From an uncultured Prevotella sp. (lineage in GTDB: Bacteria; Bacteroidota; Bacteroidia; Bacteroidales; Bacteroidaceae), in assembly GCA_900315525.1 (NCBI GenBank), contig OMZO01000011.1, positions 1 through 64,000 of the forward strand: a stretch of DNA of 64,000 nt, in the 5' to 3' direction. Each line of letters begins with the position of its first letter. Positions within the stretch are counted from its first letter, which is position 1. A program made the translations under genes and the position numbers. Shown in pieces: positions 34,980 to 44,576 of the stretch. The notes under the pieces are model-generated. The model was not told the DNA's origin. It made no database searches and saw only the letters and a list, made by a program, of their open reading frames with translations.

Positions 34980-34991
34980 ATTAACTCTCTT

Positions 34992-35018
34992 TTGTCTCCT
35001 TGAAAATTCGTACCTTTG
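34992..35018 (+). promoter_or_regulatory. Possible promoter of the Fur-family gene
   Basis: TACCTTTG (35011-35018) is a perfect -7 box 22 nt before the ATG; the nearest TTG (34992-34994) leaves only 16 nt, so the -33 is uncertain. Confidence 0.5.
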
Positions 35019-35040
35019 TGCGGTTTTCTAAGAAAAAGGA

Positions 35041-35604
35041 ATGAAAGACAGTGTTTTTAGAAGTGTAAAGCGCATTCTTGACAACTTTCTTGAGATGAAC
35101 AATCATCGCAAGACACCAGAGCGCTATACCATCCTGAAAGCCATTTACAGCACTGAAGGTCATTTCACCCTTGAGGAGCTGAACGACAAGCTGCAGAATG
35201 AGCTCAAATTCCCTGTCAGCAGAGCCACCTTATATAATACGTTGAACCTCTTTCTGGAACTGAGACTTGTGACACGCCACAGGTTTCAGGGCACCACGAA
35301 GTATGAGGCCTGCTACCACAATGACAGCCATTGTCACCAGATATGTACGATTTGTGGCAAAGTGACGGAAGTAGAGTCACCCGAGATTCAGATGGCTGTC
35401 AACAACATGCACCTGAAGCGCTTCCGCAAGGACGGTTTCACCCTTTACATCTATGGCGTTTGCAGTTCCTGTCAGACGAGAATCACGAAGCGTAAGAACA
35501 TGGAACGTCGCAAAAAGCTGGAACTGCTGAAGTCTCAGGAAAAGGCGAAGAGGCAGGAAAAGGCAGACAATCAGAACAGAACAAAGAATAAAAAAACTGT
35601 ATAA
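35041..35604 (+). CDS. Fur-family metal-responsive regulator
   Basis: 187 residues. An N-terminal winged helix (RKTPERYTILKAIYSTEGHF, then SRATLYNTLNLFLELRLV) is followed by the Fur dimer domain with the metal-site ACYHNDSHCHQICTICGK (His and Cys) and a second Cys pair CSSC. The last 40 residues are a very Lys/Arg/Glu-rich tail (KRKNMERRKKLELLK) longer than in typical Fur. Whether it senses iron, zinc or peroxide cannot be told. purA follows 10 nt downstream, which may tie purine synthesis to this regulator's transcript. Confidence 0.92.
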   Translation: MKDSVFRSVKRILDNFLEMNNHRKTPERYTILKAIYSTEGHFTLEELNDKLQNELKFPVSRATLYNTLNLFLELRLVTRHRFQGTTKYEACYHNDSHCHQICTICGKVTEVESPEIQMAVNNMHLKRFRKDGFTLYIYGVCSSCQTRITKRKNMERRKKLELLKSQEKAKRQEKADNQNRTKNKKTV

Positions 35605-35614
35605 ACAAAGCATT

Positions 35615-36889
35615 ATGAACAAAGGAAAAGTTGATGTCCTGCTGGGCTTGCAGTGGGGCGACGAAGGAAAAGGTAAGGTGGTCGATGTGCTGACCCCGAA
35701 GTACGATGTGGTTGCCCGTTTCCAGGGAGGACCGAATGCCGGTCACACGCTGGAATTTGAAGGCCAGAAGTATGTGCTGCGTTCCATCCCCTCCGGCATC
35801 TTCCAAGGTGGCAAGGTGAACATTATTGGAAATGGTGTGGTGCTTGCTCCAGACCTCTTCATGGACGAAGCCAAGGCACTTGAGGCCAGTGGCCACGACC
35901 TGCATGCCCGTCTGCACATCTCCAAGAAGGCACATCTCATCATGCCGACTCACCGTGTGCTCGACGCTGCCTATGAGGCACAGAAGGGCAAGGACAAGGT
36001 GGGTACTACAGGCAAGGGCATCGGTCCAACCTACACAGATAAGGTCAGCCGTAACGGTCTGCGTGTGGGTGATATCCTCGATCATTTCGAAGAAAAGTAC
36101 GCCAAGGCAAAGGCTCGCCACGAGGCCATCCTGAAGTCGCTCAACTTCGAATACGACATCACGGAGGTCGAGAAGAAGTGGCTGGAGGGTGTTGAATACC
36201 TGCGTCAGTTCCCGATTGTTGATTCTGAGCATGAGATCAACCAAATCCTCAAGAGCGGCAAGAGCGTGCTCTGCGAGGGCGCTCAGGGTACGATGCTCGA
36301 CGTTGACTTCGGTTCCTATCCGTTTGTCACCTCTTCTAACACGATCTGCGCAGGTGCCTGCACAGGTCTTGGCATCGGTCCCAACAAGATTGGCGACGTC
36401 TATGGCATCATGAAGGCCTACTGCACCCGTGTTGGTGCTGGTCCATTCCCCACAGAACTCTTCGATGAAACGGGTAAGAAGATCCGCGACCTCGGCCATG
36501 AGTATGGTGCTGTCACAGGCCGTGAGCGCCGTTGTGGCTGGATCGACCTCGTAGCCCTGAAGTACTCGATTATGGTGAATGGCGTCACCCAGCTCATCAT
36601 GATGAAGAGCGATGTGCTCGACGGCTTCGATACCATCAAGGCCTGTGTGGCTTACAAGCAGAACGGCGTTGAAATCGACTATTTCCCATACAACATCGAG
36701 GAGGGCATCGAGCCAGTCTATCAGGAACTGCCAGGCTGGAAGACCGATATGACGAAATTTACCAGCGAGGATCAGTTCCCGAAGGAATTCAGCGATTATA
36801 TCGCATTCCTCGAGGCTCAGCTCGAGACTCCTATTACAATTATCAGCATTGGTCCGGATCGTGACCAGACTATCGTAAGAAAGAAATAA
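35615..36889 (+). CDS. purA: Adenylosuccinate synthetase
   Basis: 424 residues, family-typical length. [16 protein letters not shown] (9-24) with the catalytic Asp, GGPNAGHTL with the catalytic His, [38 protein letters not shown] and [16 protein letters not shown] are all present. It joins IMP and aspartate using GTP in AMP synthesis. The stop overlaps the hisS start (TAATG), so translation is coupled. Confidence 0.97.
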   Translation: MNKGKVDVLLGLQWGDEGKGKVVDVLTPKYDVVARFQGGPNAGHTLEFEGQKYVLRSIPSGIFQGGKVNIIGNGVVLAPDLFMDEAKALEASGHDLHARLHISKKAHLIMPTHRVLDAAYEAQKGKDKVGTTGKGIGPTYTDKVSRNGLRVGDILDHFEEKYAKAKARHEAILKSLNFEYDITEVEKKWLEGVEYLRQFPIVDSEHEINQILKSGKSVLCEGAQGTMLDVDFGSYPFVTSSNTICAGACTGLGIGPNKIGDVYGIMKAYCTRVGAGPFPTELFDETGKKIRDLGHEYGAVTGRERRCGWIDLVALKYSIMVNGVTQLIMMKSDVLDGFDTIKACVAYKQNGVEIDYFPYNIEEGIEPVYQELPGWKTDMTKFTSEDQFPKEFSDYIAFLEAQLETPITIISIGPDRDQTIVRKK

Positions 36890-38253
36890 TGGCACAGAAA
36901 CCCAGTATTCCCAAAGGAACGCGCGACTTCGGTCCCTCAGAGATGGCCCGTCGCAACTATATCTTTGATACCATCAAGCAGGTGTATCAGCTTTATGGCT
37001 TCCAGCAGATAGAAACACCTGCTATGGAAACGCTCGGCACACTGATGGGTAAGTACGGCGAGGAGGGCGACAAGCTGCTCTTCAAGGTACTAAACTCCGG
37101 CGACTTCCTCAGTAAAGTCTCCGACGAGGAGCTGCAGGAGCGAAATGCCCTCCATCTCGCAGCAAAACTCTGTGAGAAGGGCCTCCGCTATGACCTCACC
37201 GTACCTTTTGCCCGCTATGTGGTGATGCATCGTGACGAACTGCAGTTACCCTTCAAGCGCTATCAGATGCAACCCGTATGGCGTGCAGACCGTCCGCAGA
37301 AAGGCCGTTATCGTGAGTTCTGGCAGTTTGATGGCGACATCGTTGGTTCCGACTCTCTGCTCAACGAGGTGGAGCTCATGCAGATTGTCGATACCGTGTT
37401 CAGCCGTTTTGGTGTGCGTGTGCAGATCAAGATCAACAACCGCAAGATCCTGTCAGGTATCGCCGAAGTCATCGGGGCTGCCGAGAAGATCGTGGATATC
37501 ACGGTGGCTATCGATAAACTCGATAAAATCGGCATCGATAACGTCAATCAGGAGTTGCGCGAAGACGGTCTCTCCGAGGAGCAGATCGAGAAATTGCAGC
37601 CCATCATCTCACTCGAGGGCACCAATGATGCCAAACTCGACACCATCGCCCAGGTGCTGGCTGCCAGCGAGACTGGTCTCAAGGGCGTGGAGGAGACACG
37701 TTTCATCCTCGATACCCTCAAGACTGTCGGCCTGAAGAACGAGATACAGCTCGACCTTACCTTGGCACGCGGCCTGAACTACTACACAGGCGCCATCTTC
37801 GAGGTGAAGGCCCTCGACGTACAAATAGGCTCCATCACGGGTGGTGGACGCTACGACAACCTGACGGGCATCTTCGGCATGCCTGGCATCTCTGGCGTAG
37901 GCATCTCCTTCGGCGTCGATCGTATCTACGACGTGCTCAATGCCCTCGACTGCTATCCCAAGGATGCCACCAACGGCACCCAGCTGCTCTTCATCAACTT
38001 CGGCGATCGCGAGACAGCCTACTGTCTGCCCGCAGTGGCGAAGGCACGTGAGGCTGGTATCCGCACGGAGATTTTCCCCGATTCATCAAAGATGAAGAAG
38101 CAGATGTCGTATGCCAATGCCAAACAGATACCCTTCGTTGCCCTCGCTGGAGAGAACGAGATAGCTGCAGGCAAACTAACATTAAAGAACATGTTGAGCG
38201 GAGAACAACAATTGCTTAATATAGAAGAAATTATAAATATAGTAAAATCATGA
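36889..38253 (+). CDS. hisS: Histidyl-tRNA synthetase
   Basis: 454 residues. Class II motifs are clear: [19 protein letters not shown] (motif 1 region), YRQMQPVWR-like [20 protein letters not shown] (motif 2), the His-specific [14 protein letters not shown], and [13 protein letters not shown] with [13 protein letters not shown] (motif 3). The C-terminal anticodon-binding domain follows. It begins in the purA stop and ends in ATGA shared with the esterase gene. Confidence 0.97.
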   Translation: MAQKPSIPKGTRDFGPSEMARRNYIFDTIKQVYQLYGFQQIETPAMETLGTLMGKYGEEGDKLLFKVLNSGDFLSKVSDEELQERNALHLAAKLCEKGLRYDLTVPFARYVVMHRDELQLPFKRYQMQPVWRADRPQKGRYREFWQFDGDIVGSDSLLNEVELMQIVDTVFSRFGVRVQIKINNRKILSGIAEVIGAAEKIVDITVAIDKLDKIGIDNVNQELREDGLSEEQIEKLQPIISLEGTNDAKLDTIAQVLAASETGLKGVEETRFILDTLKTVGLKNEIQLDLTLARGLNYYTGAIFEVKALDVQIGSITGGGRYDNLTGIFGMPGISGVGISFGVDRIYDVLNALDCYPKDATNGTQLLFINFGDRETAYCLPAVAKAREAGIRTEIFPDSSKMKKQMSYANAKQIPFVALAGENEIAAGKLTLKNMLSGEQQLLNIEEIINIVKS

Positions 38254-39245
38254 AAAAGAGCCTCATCCTTGCCTTTGCAGCCCTGCTGATGCTGACGGCT
38301 GCCGTACCCGATAAGACCACAACCATCTTTATCATTGGTGACTCTACGGCTGCCAATAAGGATATCTCTGGCGGCAAGCAGGAACGAGGCTGGGGTATGG
38401 CACTTCAGTGTTATTTCGACGACAACATCCTTGTGGATAACCACGCCGTCAATGGGCGCTCCTCGCTCTCGTTTATCCGCGAAGGCCGCTGGGACAAAGT
38501 GCTGGAACGCATCAAGCCAGGCGACTATGTCATCATCCAGTTTGGCCATAACGATGAGAAGGCAGGGGCCGACCGTCATAGCGACCCAGGTTCCACCTTC
38601 GACTACAATCTGGCCAAGTATGTGCGCGAAACACGTGAACATGGCGGCATTCCCGTGCTGATGAACTGCGTCGTGCGTCGCAATTTCTTTGTGAATGTGC
38701 CAGAGAACGATGATGATGAGAAGCTGCGCACCACAACCTTCAAGGACGGTGTGAAGATGGTAGAGGGCGATTCCCTCATCGACACCCACGGACTCTACCG
38801 AGTGGCACCCCGTGATGTGGCCCGTCGCATGAATGTCCATTTCATCGATGCCAACCAGATCACCCACGATCTCGAGCAGGGTCTCGGCACAGAGGCTTCC
38901 AAGAAGCTCCACATGTGGTTCTTGCCAGGCCAAGAGCCCAGTGTCCCCGCAGGCCGTCAGGACAATACACATTATAATATATATGGCGCACACGTCGTAG
39001 CCAGGTTGTTGGCCGATGCCCTCTGTGAGGAGATTCCCGTGCTGAAGCCCTATCGCTGCGAGGCCGATGTCACCATCGATACACAAGGACGTGGCGACTA
39101 TCTCGACCTGCAGTCTGCGCTGACAGCCCTCGACACGTCGAAGCCCGTTACCATCCAGATACTGGGTGGCGAGTGGGAGAGGCCCCAGATGCCCAAGAAG
39201 TCAAAAGTGAAGTTCATCCTCCGTCAGGGAGCCGTATGGAAATAA
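38250..39245 (+). CDS. Secreted CE12-type SGNH esterase with pectinesterase-like C-terminal stub
   Basis: 331 residues with a signal peptide ([20 protein letters not shown]). The SGNH core is [14 protein letters not shown] (block I Ser), [22 protein letters not shown] (block III) and [17 protein letters not shown] (block V Asp/His), as in rhamnogalacturonan acetylesterases, which de-acetylate pectin. The last 60 residues ([20 protein letters not shown], then [11 protein letters not shown]) look like the first coil of a CE8 pectin methylesterase but stop before any catalytic residue. It overlaps hisS by 4 nt. Confidence 0.88.
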   Translation: MKKSLILAFAALLMLTAAVPDKTTTIFIIGDSTAANKDISGGKQERGWGMALQCYFDDNILVDNHAVNGRSSLSFIREGRWDKVLERIKPGDYVIIQFGHNDEKAGADRHSDPGSTFDYNLAKYVRETREHGGIPVLMNCVVRRNFFVNVPENDDDEKLRTTTFKDGVKMVEGDSLIDTHGLYRVAPRDVARRMNVHFIDANQITHDLEQGLGTEASKKLHMWFLPGQEPSVPAGRQDNTHYNIYGAHVVARLLADALCEEIPVLKPYRCEADVTIDTQGRGDYLDLQSALTALDTSKPVTIQILGGEWERPQMPKKSKVKFILRQGAVWK

Positions 39246-39260
39246 TAATTCAAGTATATC

Positions 39261-39899
39261 ATGAACAAGAACGAGAAATTTGTCATCACGATCAACCGTG
39301 AGTTAGGAAGTGGCGGTCGCACTATCGGCCGCAAGTTGTCTGAACGCCTGGGCGTGACCTTCTACGACAAGGCTGTCATCAAGGCTCTTCAGAAGAAGTT
39401 CAGACTCTCCATCGACGAGATAGAACGCCTGAAGGGACAGAACCACTCCTGGTGGGCCGAACTGAAGCGCGCCCTGTGGAGAGACGAGTCGTACAGCATG
39501 CCTTACTATCAGGCCACGATGGTCGACTACAACGATGTGCCTACCTCTTTCAGGATGTTTGAGACCGAGGAGGAGATCCTCACAGGCATCGCCGAGGAAG
39601 AGTCGTGCGTCGTGGCTGGTCGTGCAGGCTTCTATGTGTTCCGTAATCACCCCAACCACATGAGCATCCTCATCCAGGCCTCGATGGACTACCGCGTGAA
39701 GCGCCTGATGCGCAAGCAGAACCTGAGCGAGGAAGATGCCCTCAAGACCATCAAGAAGGTCGACGAGATGCGTGAGAATTACGTGAAGGGATATACCAAG
39801 ACCTCACGCTACGACACCCGCAACTATAATCTCGTGATTTCTGTCGATGACAAGACCGAAGACGAGGTTGTCGATCTTATCATGCAATATATCAAATAA
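39261..39899 (+). CDS. Cytidylate-kinase-like protein
   Basis: 212 residues. FVITINRELGSGGRTIGRKL (7-26) is a P-loop of the cytidylate-kinase-like family, followed by LGVTFYDKAVI and, near the C-terminus, the lid segment MDYRVKRLMRKQNLSEEDA and YDTRNYNLVISVD. The family is widespread in gut Bacteroidota and Firmicutes alongside a true Cmk; the substrate is not known. Encoded 15 nt after the esterase, so probably in the purA-hisS transcript. Confidence 0.88.
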   Translation: MNKNEKFVITINRELGSGGRTIGRKLSERLGVTFYDKAVIKALQKKFRLSIDEIERLKGQNHSWWAELKRALWRDESYSMPYYQATMVDYNDVPTSFRMFETEEEILTGIAEEESCVVAGRAGFYVFRNHPNHMSILIQASMDYRVKRLMRKQNLSEEDALKTIKKVDEMRENYVKGYTKTSRYDTRNYNLVISVDDKTEDEVVDLIMQYIK

Positions 39900-39918
39900 A
39901 TAAAAAAACTACAAGAAA

Positions 39919-40389
39919 ATGAAGAAAACAAGACTATGGGTGGTTGCCGCCATCCTTACCATTTGTGGCACAACAACAGTCATGACAGGTTGCAAACAAG
40001 CTACTGCAAAGGATAATCCCACAGCCTCAGTGCAGTCCACAGAACTGATTCGCACCAGTCAGAGCTGGGACGGCGTAGAGCTGCCCGACTATCTGAAGGG
40101 ACGCCCTGAACTGGTGGCTGTCAAGTATGTGTTCCCCGCAGGTAAGAAACTGGGCTGGCATCATCATCCCGTGATGAACTACGGCATCCTGGTGCAGGGC
40201 GAGCTGACTATCATCGGACAGGATGGCAAGGAGAAAGTCGTCCATGAGGGCGAGGCTGTCGTGGAGATGGTCAACACCATCCATCACGGAGAGAACCGAG
40301 GCAACAAAGACGTCATCCTCTATATGTTCTACCTTTCTCAGAAAGACCTCCCCCTGGCTGTGCAGCACCCAGAGATTCCGCTGGAATAG
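39919..40389 (+). CDS. Cupin-domain lipoprotein
   Basis: 156 residues. A lipoprotein signal ends VMTGC (Cys25). The single cupin barrel has KKLGWHHHPVMNYGILVQGE (metal-binding His residues and Gly-rich turn) and HEGEAVVEMVNTIHHGENRG. It is 19 nt after the kinase-like gene. A metal-dependent enzyme or small-molecule sensor in the periplasm is possible; no reaction can be assigned. Confidence 0.87.
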   Translation: MKKTRLWVVAAILTICGTTTVMTGCKQATAKDNPTASVQSTELIRTSQSWDGVELPDYLKGRPELVAVKYVFPAGKKLGWHHHPVMNYGILVQGELTIIGQDGKEKVVHEGEAVVEMVNTIHHGENRGNKDVILYMFYLSQKDLPLAVQHPEIPLE

Positions 40390-40453
40390 CGTCTTGGAGG
40401 GTGTGTTTTTGAAATTTTTATTGAAAAAGAGTCACTATTTAAATATTTTTCAG

Positions 40454-40461
40454 TATCTTTG
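40454..40461 (+). promoter_or_regulatory. -7 element before the histidine kinase
   Basis: TATCTTTG 40 nt before the ATG at 40502; no TTG at -33. Confidence 0.5.
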
Positions 40462-40501
40462 CAGCCAAATAATCTATTTTGCCACATAAATATTATATGA
40501 A

Positions 40502-41329
40502 ATGAATACATTTATCATTTTTGCTGTACTATTGCTGATTGTATTTGGTGTATCACTCTATTTCATTCAACTTCACTACAAACATCTACTGAAGAAAGAA
40601 ATAAAGCGTGCCCAGAAGAGTGAACGAATCAAATCAATGTTCATTGAGAATGTCAGCCACACCCTCCGAGCACCCATCAAAGCTATCTCAGGCTACTGCG
40701 ACATGATTCTCGAAGAGAAAGACGAGGAGATGCAGCCTGCGCAAGTCAGGGAACTCGTCACTAATATGTCATCCAGCACGCAGCAGCTGCTCGAATTCAT
40801 CTCGCAGCTCTACGACATGACCAAATTGCAGGGCATCACCCCGTCGTTCACCTTCATCGAGGTGAACCTCTCCGAATTGATGGCATCCTATCGCCGTGAG
40901 ACGATGAACATCACGAAGCCCGATGTGATTGTCCGCGTCACCACAGATCTCTCTCCCCATTGCAAGGGCGTACTCGACACCAATCTCATGCACCAGCTCA
41001 TGATGCACCTGCTGTCCAATGCCGCCCATCACATCACAGGCAACGACATCGTCATCAAATATGCCGAAGAGCGCAAAGGCCTCAAGGTCACTATCACCTA
41101 TGCAGGTCAAGGACAGGCCGACATACTCGGTGCCGACATCTACTCATACCTTCAGAAGGAAGACGCGCTGATGAATGCCAACGACTCTTCCGCATTCGGA
41201 CTATCCGTCTGCAAGGCCATTGTCGATATGCTTGGAGGTGAATTCTACGTAGATACGGAATACGACAAGAAGACCGTCACCTGCTTCTGGATTCCCTGCA
41301 AGATGAGAGATACCCACAAGGACATGTAA
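40502..41329 (+). CDS. Orphan membrane-anchored sensor histidine kinase
   Basis: 275 residues. One N-terminal membrane helix (TFIIFAVLLLIVFGVSLYFI, 3-22) is followed directly by HisKA with H-box FIENVSHTLRAPIKAISGY (His53) and an HATPase domain: N-box LMHLLSNAAHHITGN, a reduced G1 region (TYAGQGQADILGADI) and G2 FGLSVCKAIVDMLGG. There is no periplasmic or PAS sensor domain and no response regulator nearby. In the N-box the usual NLLxNAxKYT reads LLSNAAHHIT. ATP binding looks plausible but the partner is unknown. Confidence 0.87.
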   Translation: MNTFIIFAVLLLIVFGVSLYFIQLHYKHLLKKEIKRAQKSERIKSMFIENVSHTLRAPIKAISGYCDMILEEKDEEMQPAQVRELVTNMSSSTQQLLEFISQLYDMTKLQGITPSFTFIEVNLSELMASYRRETMNITKPDVIVRVTTDLSPHCKGVLDTNLMHQLMMHLLSNAAHHITGNDIVIKYAEERKGLKVTITYAGQGQADILGADIYSYLQKEDALMNANDSSAFGLSVCKAIVDMLGGEFYVDTEYDKKTVTCFWIPCKMRDTHKDM

Positions 41330-41350
41330 ATCCAATCACTTCTCGCAATA

Positions 41351-41376
41351 TAGGGCTCGCATCTCTGCGAGCCCTA
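41351..41376. terminator. Hairpin after the histidine kinase gene
   Basis: TAGGGCTCGC (41351-41360) and GCGAGCCCTA (41367-41376) form a perfect 10-bp stem with a 6-nt loop. No T-run follows on either strand, so it may be a bidirectional terminator or RNA end. Its stem is nearly identical to that at 1774-1805. Confidence 0.6.
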
Positions 41377-41458
41377 TACCAATCATAAACCTAAAAACCT
41401 AACCATACGAAAAAACAAACACATTATATGAAGCAATTACTGTAGTATGAAGTTGATG

Positions 41459-41489
41459 CAAAGTTACGGTGATTCCTGCCTCATTCCAA
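41459..41489 (-). promoter_or_regulatory. Orphan minus-strand promoter
   Basis: Minus-strand TTG (41487-41489), exactly 20 nt, TAACTTTG (41459-41466). Downstream there is only a 13-codon frame (about 41379-41420) before the hairpin at 41351-41376. Confidence 0.5.
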
Positions 41490-42017
41490 GAAATTGCGCC
41501 ATATTTTCTCTGACTTGTTGCGACAGGACAGTCCATACGCGACAAAGCGTGCATTGCTCCCAATACTTTGTCGCGAAACAAGGCTGACATAGTTGTTACC
41601 ACCGCCTTGGTTGTTACAACACCCCTGCATTAGAGATGTCCGCGATCTATGTTTCATTGGGTGATACTTGAAAATAAATTACACGCTCAGTTTGTCGTCC
41701 AACCATCTTATGACGTACAGGGAGGGGGTTCTTGTAGTCCTCTTCAATCACCCTTGACGTCCCCTTCTACCAGACTCTGAACGCGCTGAAGAGCATCAAA
41801 ATCAGCTAAATGAAAATATCTTACTTATGGCTAATTCCTTACTCAATTCCCGAAGTTAATCAGTTAATCATTTAATCATTTTGGTATTTCTTAGTGATAA
41901 AATAGAAGATACAACTAACGGTATAAAGGTATATATAATGTAATAGCAAGCGAGCATCTCTCATGCGACTAAAAGTTTAGACGTTGTATAAATTGTAAAA
42001 TTAGTAGGACAAAATGT

Positions 42018-42048
42018 TTGGTTTGTTCGGGATTTTATCGTATATTTG
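42018..42048 (+). promoter_or_regulatory. Rubrerythrin promoter
   Basis: TTG (42018-42020), 20 nt, TATATTTG (42041-42048), 52 nt before the ATG. Confidence 0.8.
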
Positions 42049-42100
42049 CAAACGAGATTATTTGAATTCACTTTATTAATAACTAAACAAATAACAATTT

Positions 42101-42658
42101 ATGAAGAAAAAGTTCATTTGCGCCGTTTGTGGATATATCTATGAAGGCGATGCAGCTCCCGAGAAGTGCCCCATCTGTAAGGCTCCTGCTTCTAAGTTCT
42201 CTGAACTGAAGGACGATGGTGAAACGACCTATGCTACCGTTCACAAGATTGGCGACGGCAAGCCCGAGGGTGTCAGCCAAGAGATGATTGACGACCTGCG
42301 TAACCACTTCAACGGTGAGTGCGGTGAGGTTGGTATGTATCTGGCCATGAGCCGTCAGGCCGATCGTGAGGGTTATCCCGAGATTGCAGAGGCCTTCAAG
42401 CGTTATGCCTTCGAGGAGGCTGAGCATGCTGCCAAGTTTGCTGAGTTGCTGGGCGAGTGCGTATGGGATACGAAGACCAACTTGGAGAAGCGCGCTGCCG
42501 CAGAGGCTGGTGCCTGCGAGGACAAGTTCCGTATCGCCAAGAACGCCAAGGTGGCTGGCTTCGACGCTATTCACGACACTGTGCACGAGATGGCCAAGGA
42601 CGAGGCTCGTCATGGTGCTGGCTTCGCCGGACTGCTGAAGCGCTATTTCGGCAAGTAA
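42101..42658 (+). CDS. Reverse rubrerythrin (N-terminal rubredoxin domain)
   Basis: 185 residues. A rubredoxin-like iron site with Cys7, Cys10, Cys23 and Cys26 ([16 protein letters not shown]) is at the N-terminus, followed by a ferritin-like di-iron domain with [35 protein letters not shown] and [13 protein letters not shown]. Classical rubrerythrin has the opposite order, so this is the reverse form, a peroxide reductase protecting anaerobes from oxygen by-products. It has a strong promoter of its own. Its terminator hairpin overlaps the start of the next gene. Confidence 0.95.
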   Translation: MKKKFICAVCGYIYEGDAAPEKCPICKAPASKFSELKDDGETTYATVHKIGDGKPEGVSQEMIDDLRNHFNGECGEVGMYLAMSRQADREGYPEIAEAFKRYAFEEAEHAAKFAELLGECVWDTKTNLEKRAAAEAGACEDKFRIAKNAKVAGFDAIHDTVHEMAKDEARHGAGFAGLLKRYFGK

Positions 42659-42679
42659 GCATACAATAAATCGAAAAAG

Positions 42680-42719
42680 AATCCGTTTTATCAATACGAT
42701 GAAACGGATTTTTTATTTT
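42680..42719 (+). terminator. Hairpin overlapping the next gene's start
   Basis: AATCCGTTT (42680-42688) pairs with AAACGGATT (42702-42710), followed by TTTTATTTT. The ATG of the lipoprotein gene (42699-42701) is in the loop and its first codons form the 3' stem and T-run. Confidence 0.75.
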
Positions 42720-44030
42720 CTACTGATCATGATCTGCGCTGCCTGCGAGAATGATGACTCGTTCTCGACGAGTACGGGGCTGAAACTTTCGTTCTCCGTA
42801 GATACGCTGAAGATGGACACGACATTCAGCAATGTGCCCACCTCGACGTATGCCTTCTGGGTGCACAACAATAACGATGCGGGCCTGAAACTACAGACGG
42901 TGAGACTGAAGCGGGGAAACCAGACGGGTTTCCGCGTGAATGTCGATGGCGTGTATCTGGACAATTCGAACGGTTCGCAGACCTCGAATGTAGAGATCAG
43001 GCGCAAGGACAGCATCCAGGTGTTTGTGGAACTGACGGCTGCAACGACACAGCAACAGGCTCCGAAGCTGGTGGAAGACGACCTGCTCTTCTGTCTGGAG
43101 AGCGGACGTGAGCAGCAGGTGAACCTGCGGGCCTGGGCCTGGGATGCCAAGAAGCTCTATGATCCCGTGATCGACACTGACACGGAGATCGAGACAGCAA
43201 CGCCTCTGGTGATCTATGGCGACCTGACGGTGAAGGAGGGTGCGACGCTGACGCTGAGGAACACGGAACTCTACTTCCACGACGGAGCTGGGGTGCAGGT
43301 GTATGGCAGACTCGTCGCAGAGAACTGTCTACTGCGGGGTGACCGACTAGACCATCTTTTCGACTACCTGCCTTACGACCGCGTGAGCGGACAGTGGGAT
43401 GGGGTACACTTCTACGAAAGTTCAACGGCGAACCTGCTGGAGGATACAGAGATACGGAATGCCAGGGAGGGTATCGTGTGCGACTCGGCAGCCATTGAGG
43501 CTGACATCTATCGTCTGGCGATGAAAGAATGCGTAGTGCATAACAGTCTGAACGCCAATATATCTGCCGTAAATACTCATCTATTACTTGACCATTGTCA
43601 GCTGTCGAATGCTGGGGGAGATTGCGTGGCGCTGTTTGGTGGTGACATGACGATGAGCCACTGTACGCTGGCACAGTTCTATCCTTATTCAGCCCAGCGC
43701 GGTGACGCCCTCTATTTCACAAACCGCTGGGGACAGAAGAGTCTGCCGATGACACTCTACTGCGAGGGAAGCATCGTGACAGGCTATGCCGACGACGTGC
43801 TGAACGGTGAGATGCTAGCCGATGAAACCGCATTTATCTATCGTTTCAACCATTGTCTTTTGCGCACGAAGGAGGTGAAGGATTCGCCCGATTTCATCGA
43901 TATCCTCTGGGAGACACCCAAAGACGAAGCTGGTGGCAAGAAACACTTCGTCACCATCGATGAAACGAACTTCATCTACGATTTCCACCTTGTGGAAACC
44001 TCGCCCGCGCAAGGTCTGGGCTGTTACTAA
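42699..44030 (+). CDS. Beta-helix lipoprotein
   Basis: 443 residues with a lipoprotein signal (MKRIFYFLLIMICAAC; Cys16) then ENDDSFSTS. An N-terminal beta-sandwich-like part (20-160) precedes a right-handed beta-helix of the NosD/pectate-lyase fold: LVIYGDLTVKEGATLTLRNT, VQVYGRLVAENCLLRG, WDGVHFYESSTANLLEDTEI, NISAVNTHLLLDHCQLSN. No catalytic residues can be assigned. Predicted outer-membrane or surface lipoprotein. Its 3' end overlaps the convergent cytidine deaminase gene by 4 nt. Confidence 0.85.
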   Translation: MKRIFYFLLIMICAACENDDSFSTSTGLKLSFSVDTLKMDTTFSNVPTSTYAFWVHNNNDAGLKLQTVRLKRGNQTGFRVNVDGVYLDNSNGSQTSNVEIRRKDSIQVFVELTAATTQQQAPKLVEDDLLFCLESGREQQVNLRAWAWDAKKLYDPVIDTDTEIETATPLVIYGDLTVKEGATLTLRNTELYFHDGAGVQVYGRLVAENCLLRGDRLDHLFDYLPYDRVSGQWDGVHFYESSTANLLEDTEIRNAREGIVCDSAAIEADIYRLAMKECVVHNSLNANISAVNTHLLLDHCQLSNAGGDCVALFGGDMTMSHCTLAQFYPYSAQRGDALYFTNRWGQKSLPMTLYCEGSIVTGYADDVLNGEMLADETAFIYRFNHCLLRTKEVKDSPDFIDILWETPKDEAGGKKHFVTIDETNFIYDFHLVETSPAQGLGCY

Positions 44031-44500
44031 AAAGCTGAGAACATCAGGGGCATGAGCTGACGGATGCCGTCAATGACATAGACGCAACGGCGCCCATAGA
44101 GCAAGATGCGGATGGGGTGCTTGGCACGCGTCTCCGTCTCGATGATGACCTGACGGCAACTGCCACAGGGAGCGATGGGTTCTTCGAGCAGTTCACCATC
44201 TGTACCTCGGGCGGCAATAGCCAGCACAGACACGGGGACATCAGGATACTGGGCACCAGCGGCAAAGAGGGCAGTGCGCTCGGCACAGAGGCCTGAGGGG
44301 TAGGCAGCGTTCTCCTGATTGCAACCGATAACCTCAGCACCATTCTCCAGAAGGACGGCGGCACCTACGTGGAAATGAGAATAGGGAGCATAGCTGCGGC
44401 CGGTAGCCTCGACGGCCAGCGAGAGCAGATGCTGTTCTTCGGGGGTGAGTTCCTGCGGCTGGCAGACGTTAATTACGGTTTTTAGTTCTAGTTCTTTCAT
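44027..44500 (-). CDS. cdd: Cytidine deaminase
   Basis: 157 residues. Family motifs: YAPYSHFHVGAAVLLENG, the catalytic CAE in GLCAERTALFAAG (zinc Cys and proton-shuttle Glu), and APCGSCRQVIIE giving the other two zinc Cys. It converts cytidine and deoxycytidine to uridine forms in pyrimidine salvage. A TATTTTTG box lies on the minus strand at 44521-44528. Confidence 0.96.
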   Translation of the reverse strand: MKELELKTVINVCQPQELTPEEQHLLSLAVEATGRSYAPYSHFHVGAAVLLENGAEVIGCNQENAAYPSGLCAERTALFAAGAQYPDVPVSVLAIAARGTDGELLEEPIAPCGSCRQVIIETETRAKHPIRILLYGRRCVYVIDGIRQLMPLMFSAF

Positions 44501-44576
44501 ATAATTGTATAATTTTTCTGCAAAAATAAGAATAATTCGGGAAATATCAGTAATTTTGCAGCATTAATCGCAGAAT

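Larger units (their letters stand above)
41330..42100. other. 770-nt gap without a credible gene
   Basis: The gap contains a strong hairpin (41351-41376), a minus-strand promoter-like pair (41459-41489), a second 10-bp inverted repeat (CGCGACAAAG at 41538-41547 with its complement at 41566-41575), possible decayed coding remnants on the minus strand (41647-41816), three TTAATCA repeats (about 41857-41878) and the rubrerythrin promoter. Confidence 0.6.

Noticed and set aside
35483..36895. 470-codon minus-strand open frame opposite purA
   Set aside because: purA on the plus strand is complete with all family motifs; the antisense frame shows no domain.
38019..39086. 355-codon minus-strand open frame
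   Set aside because: Antisense to hisS and the CE12 esterase, both well supported.
41399..41602. 67-codon minus-strand frame in the gap
   Set aside because: It reads through a 10-bp inverted repeat and across the orphan promoter; no protein similarity seen.
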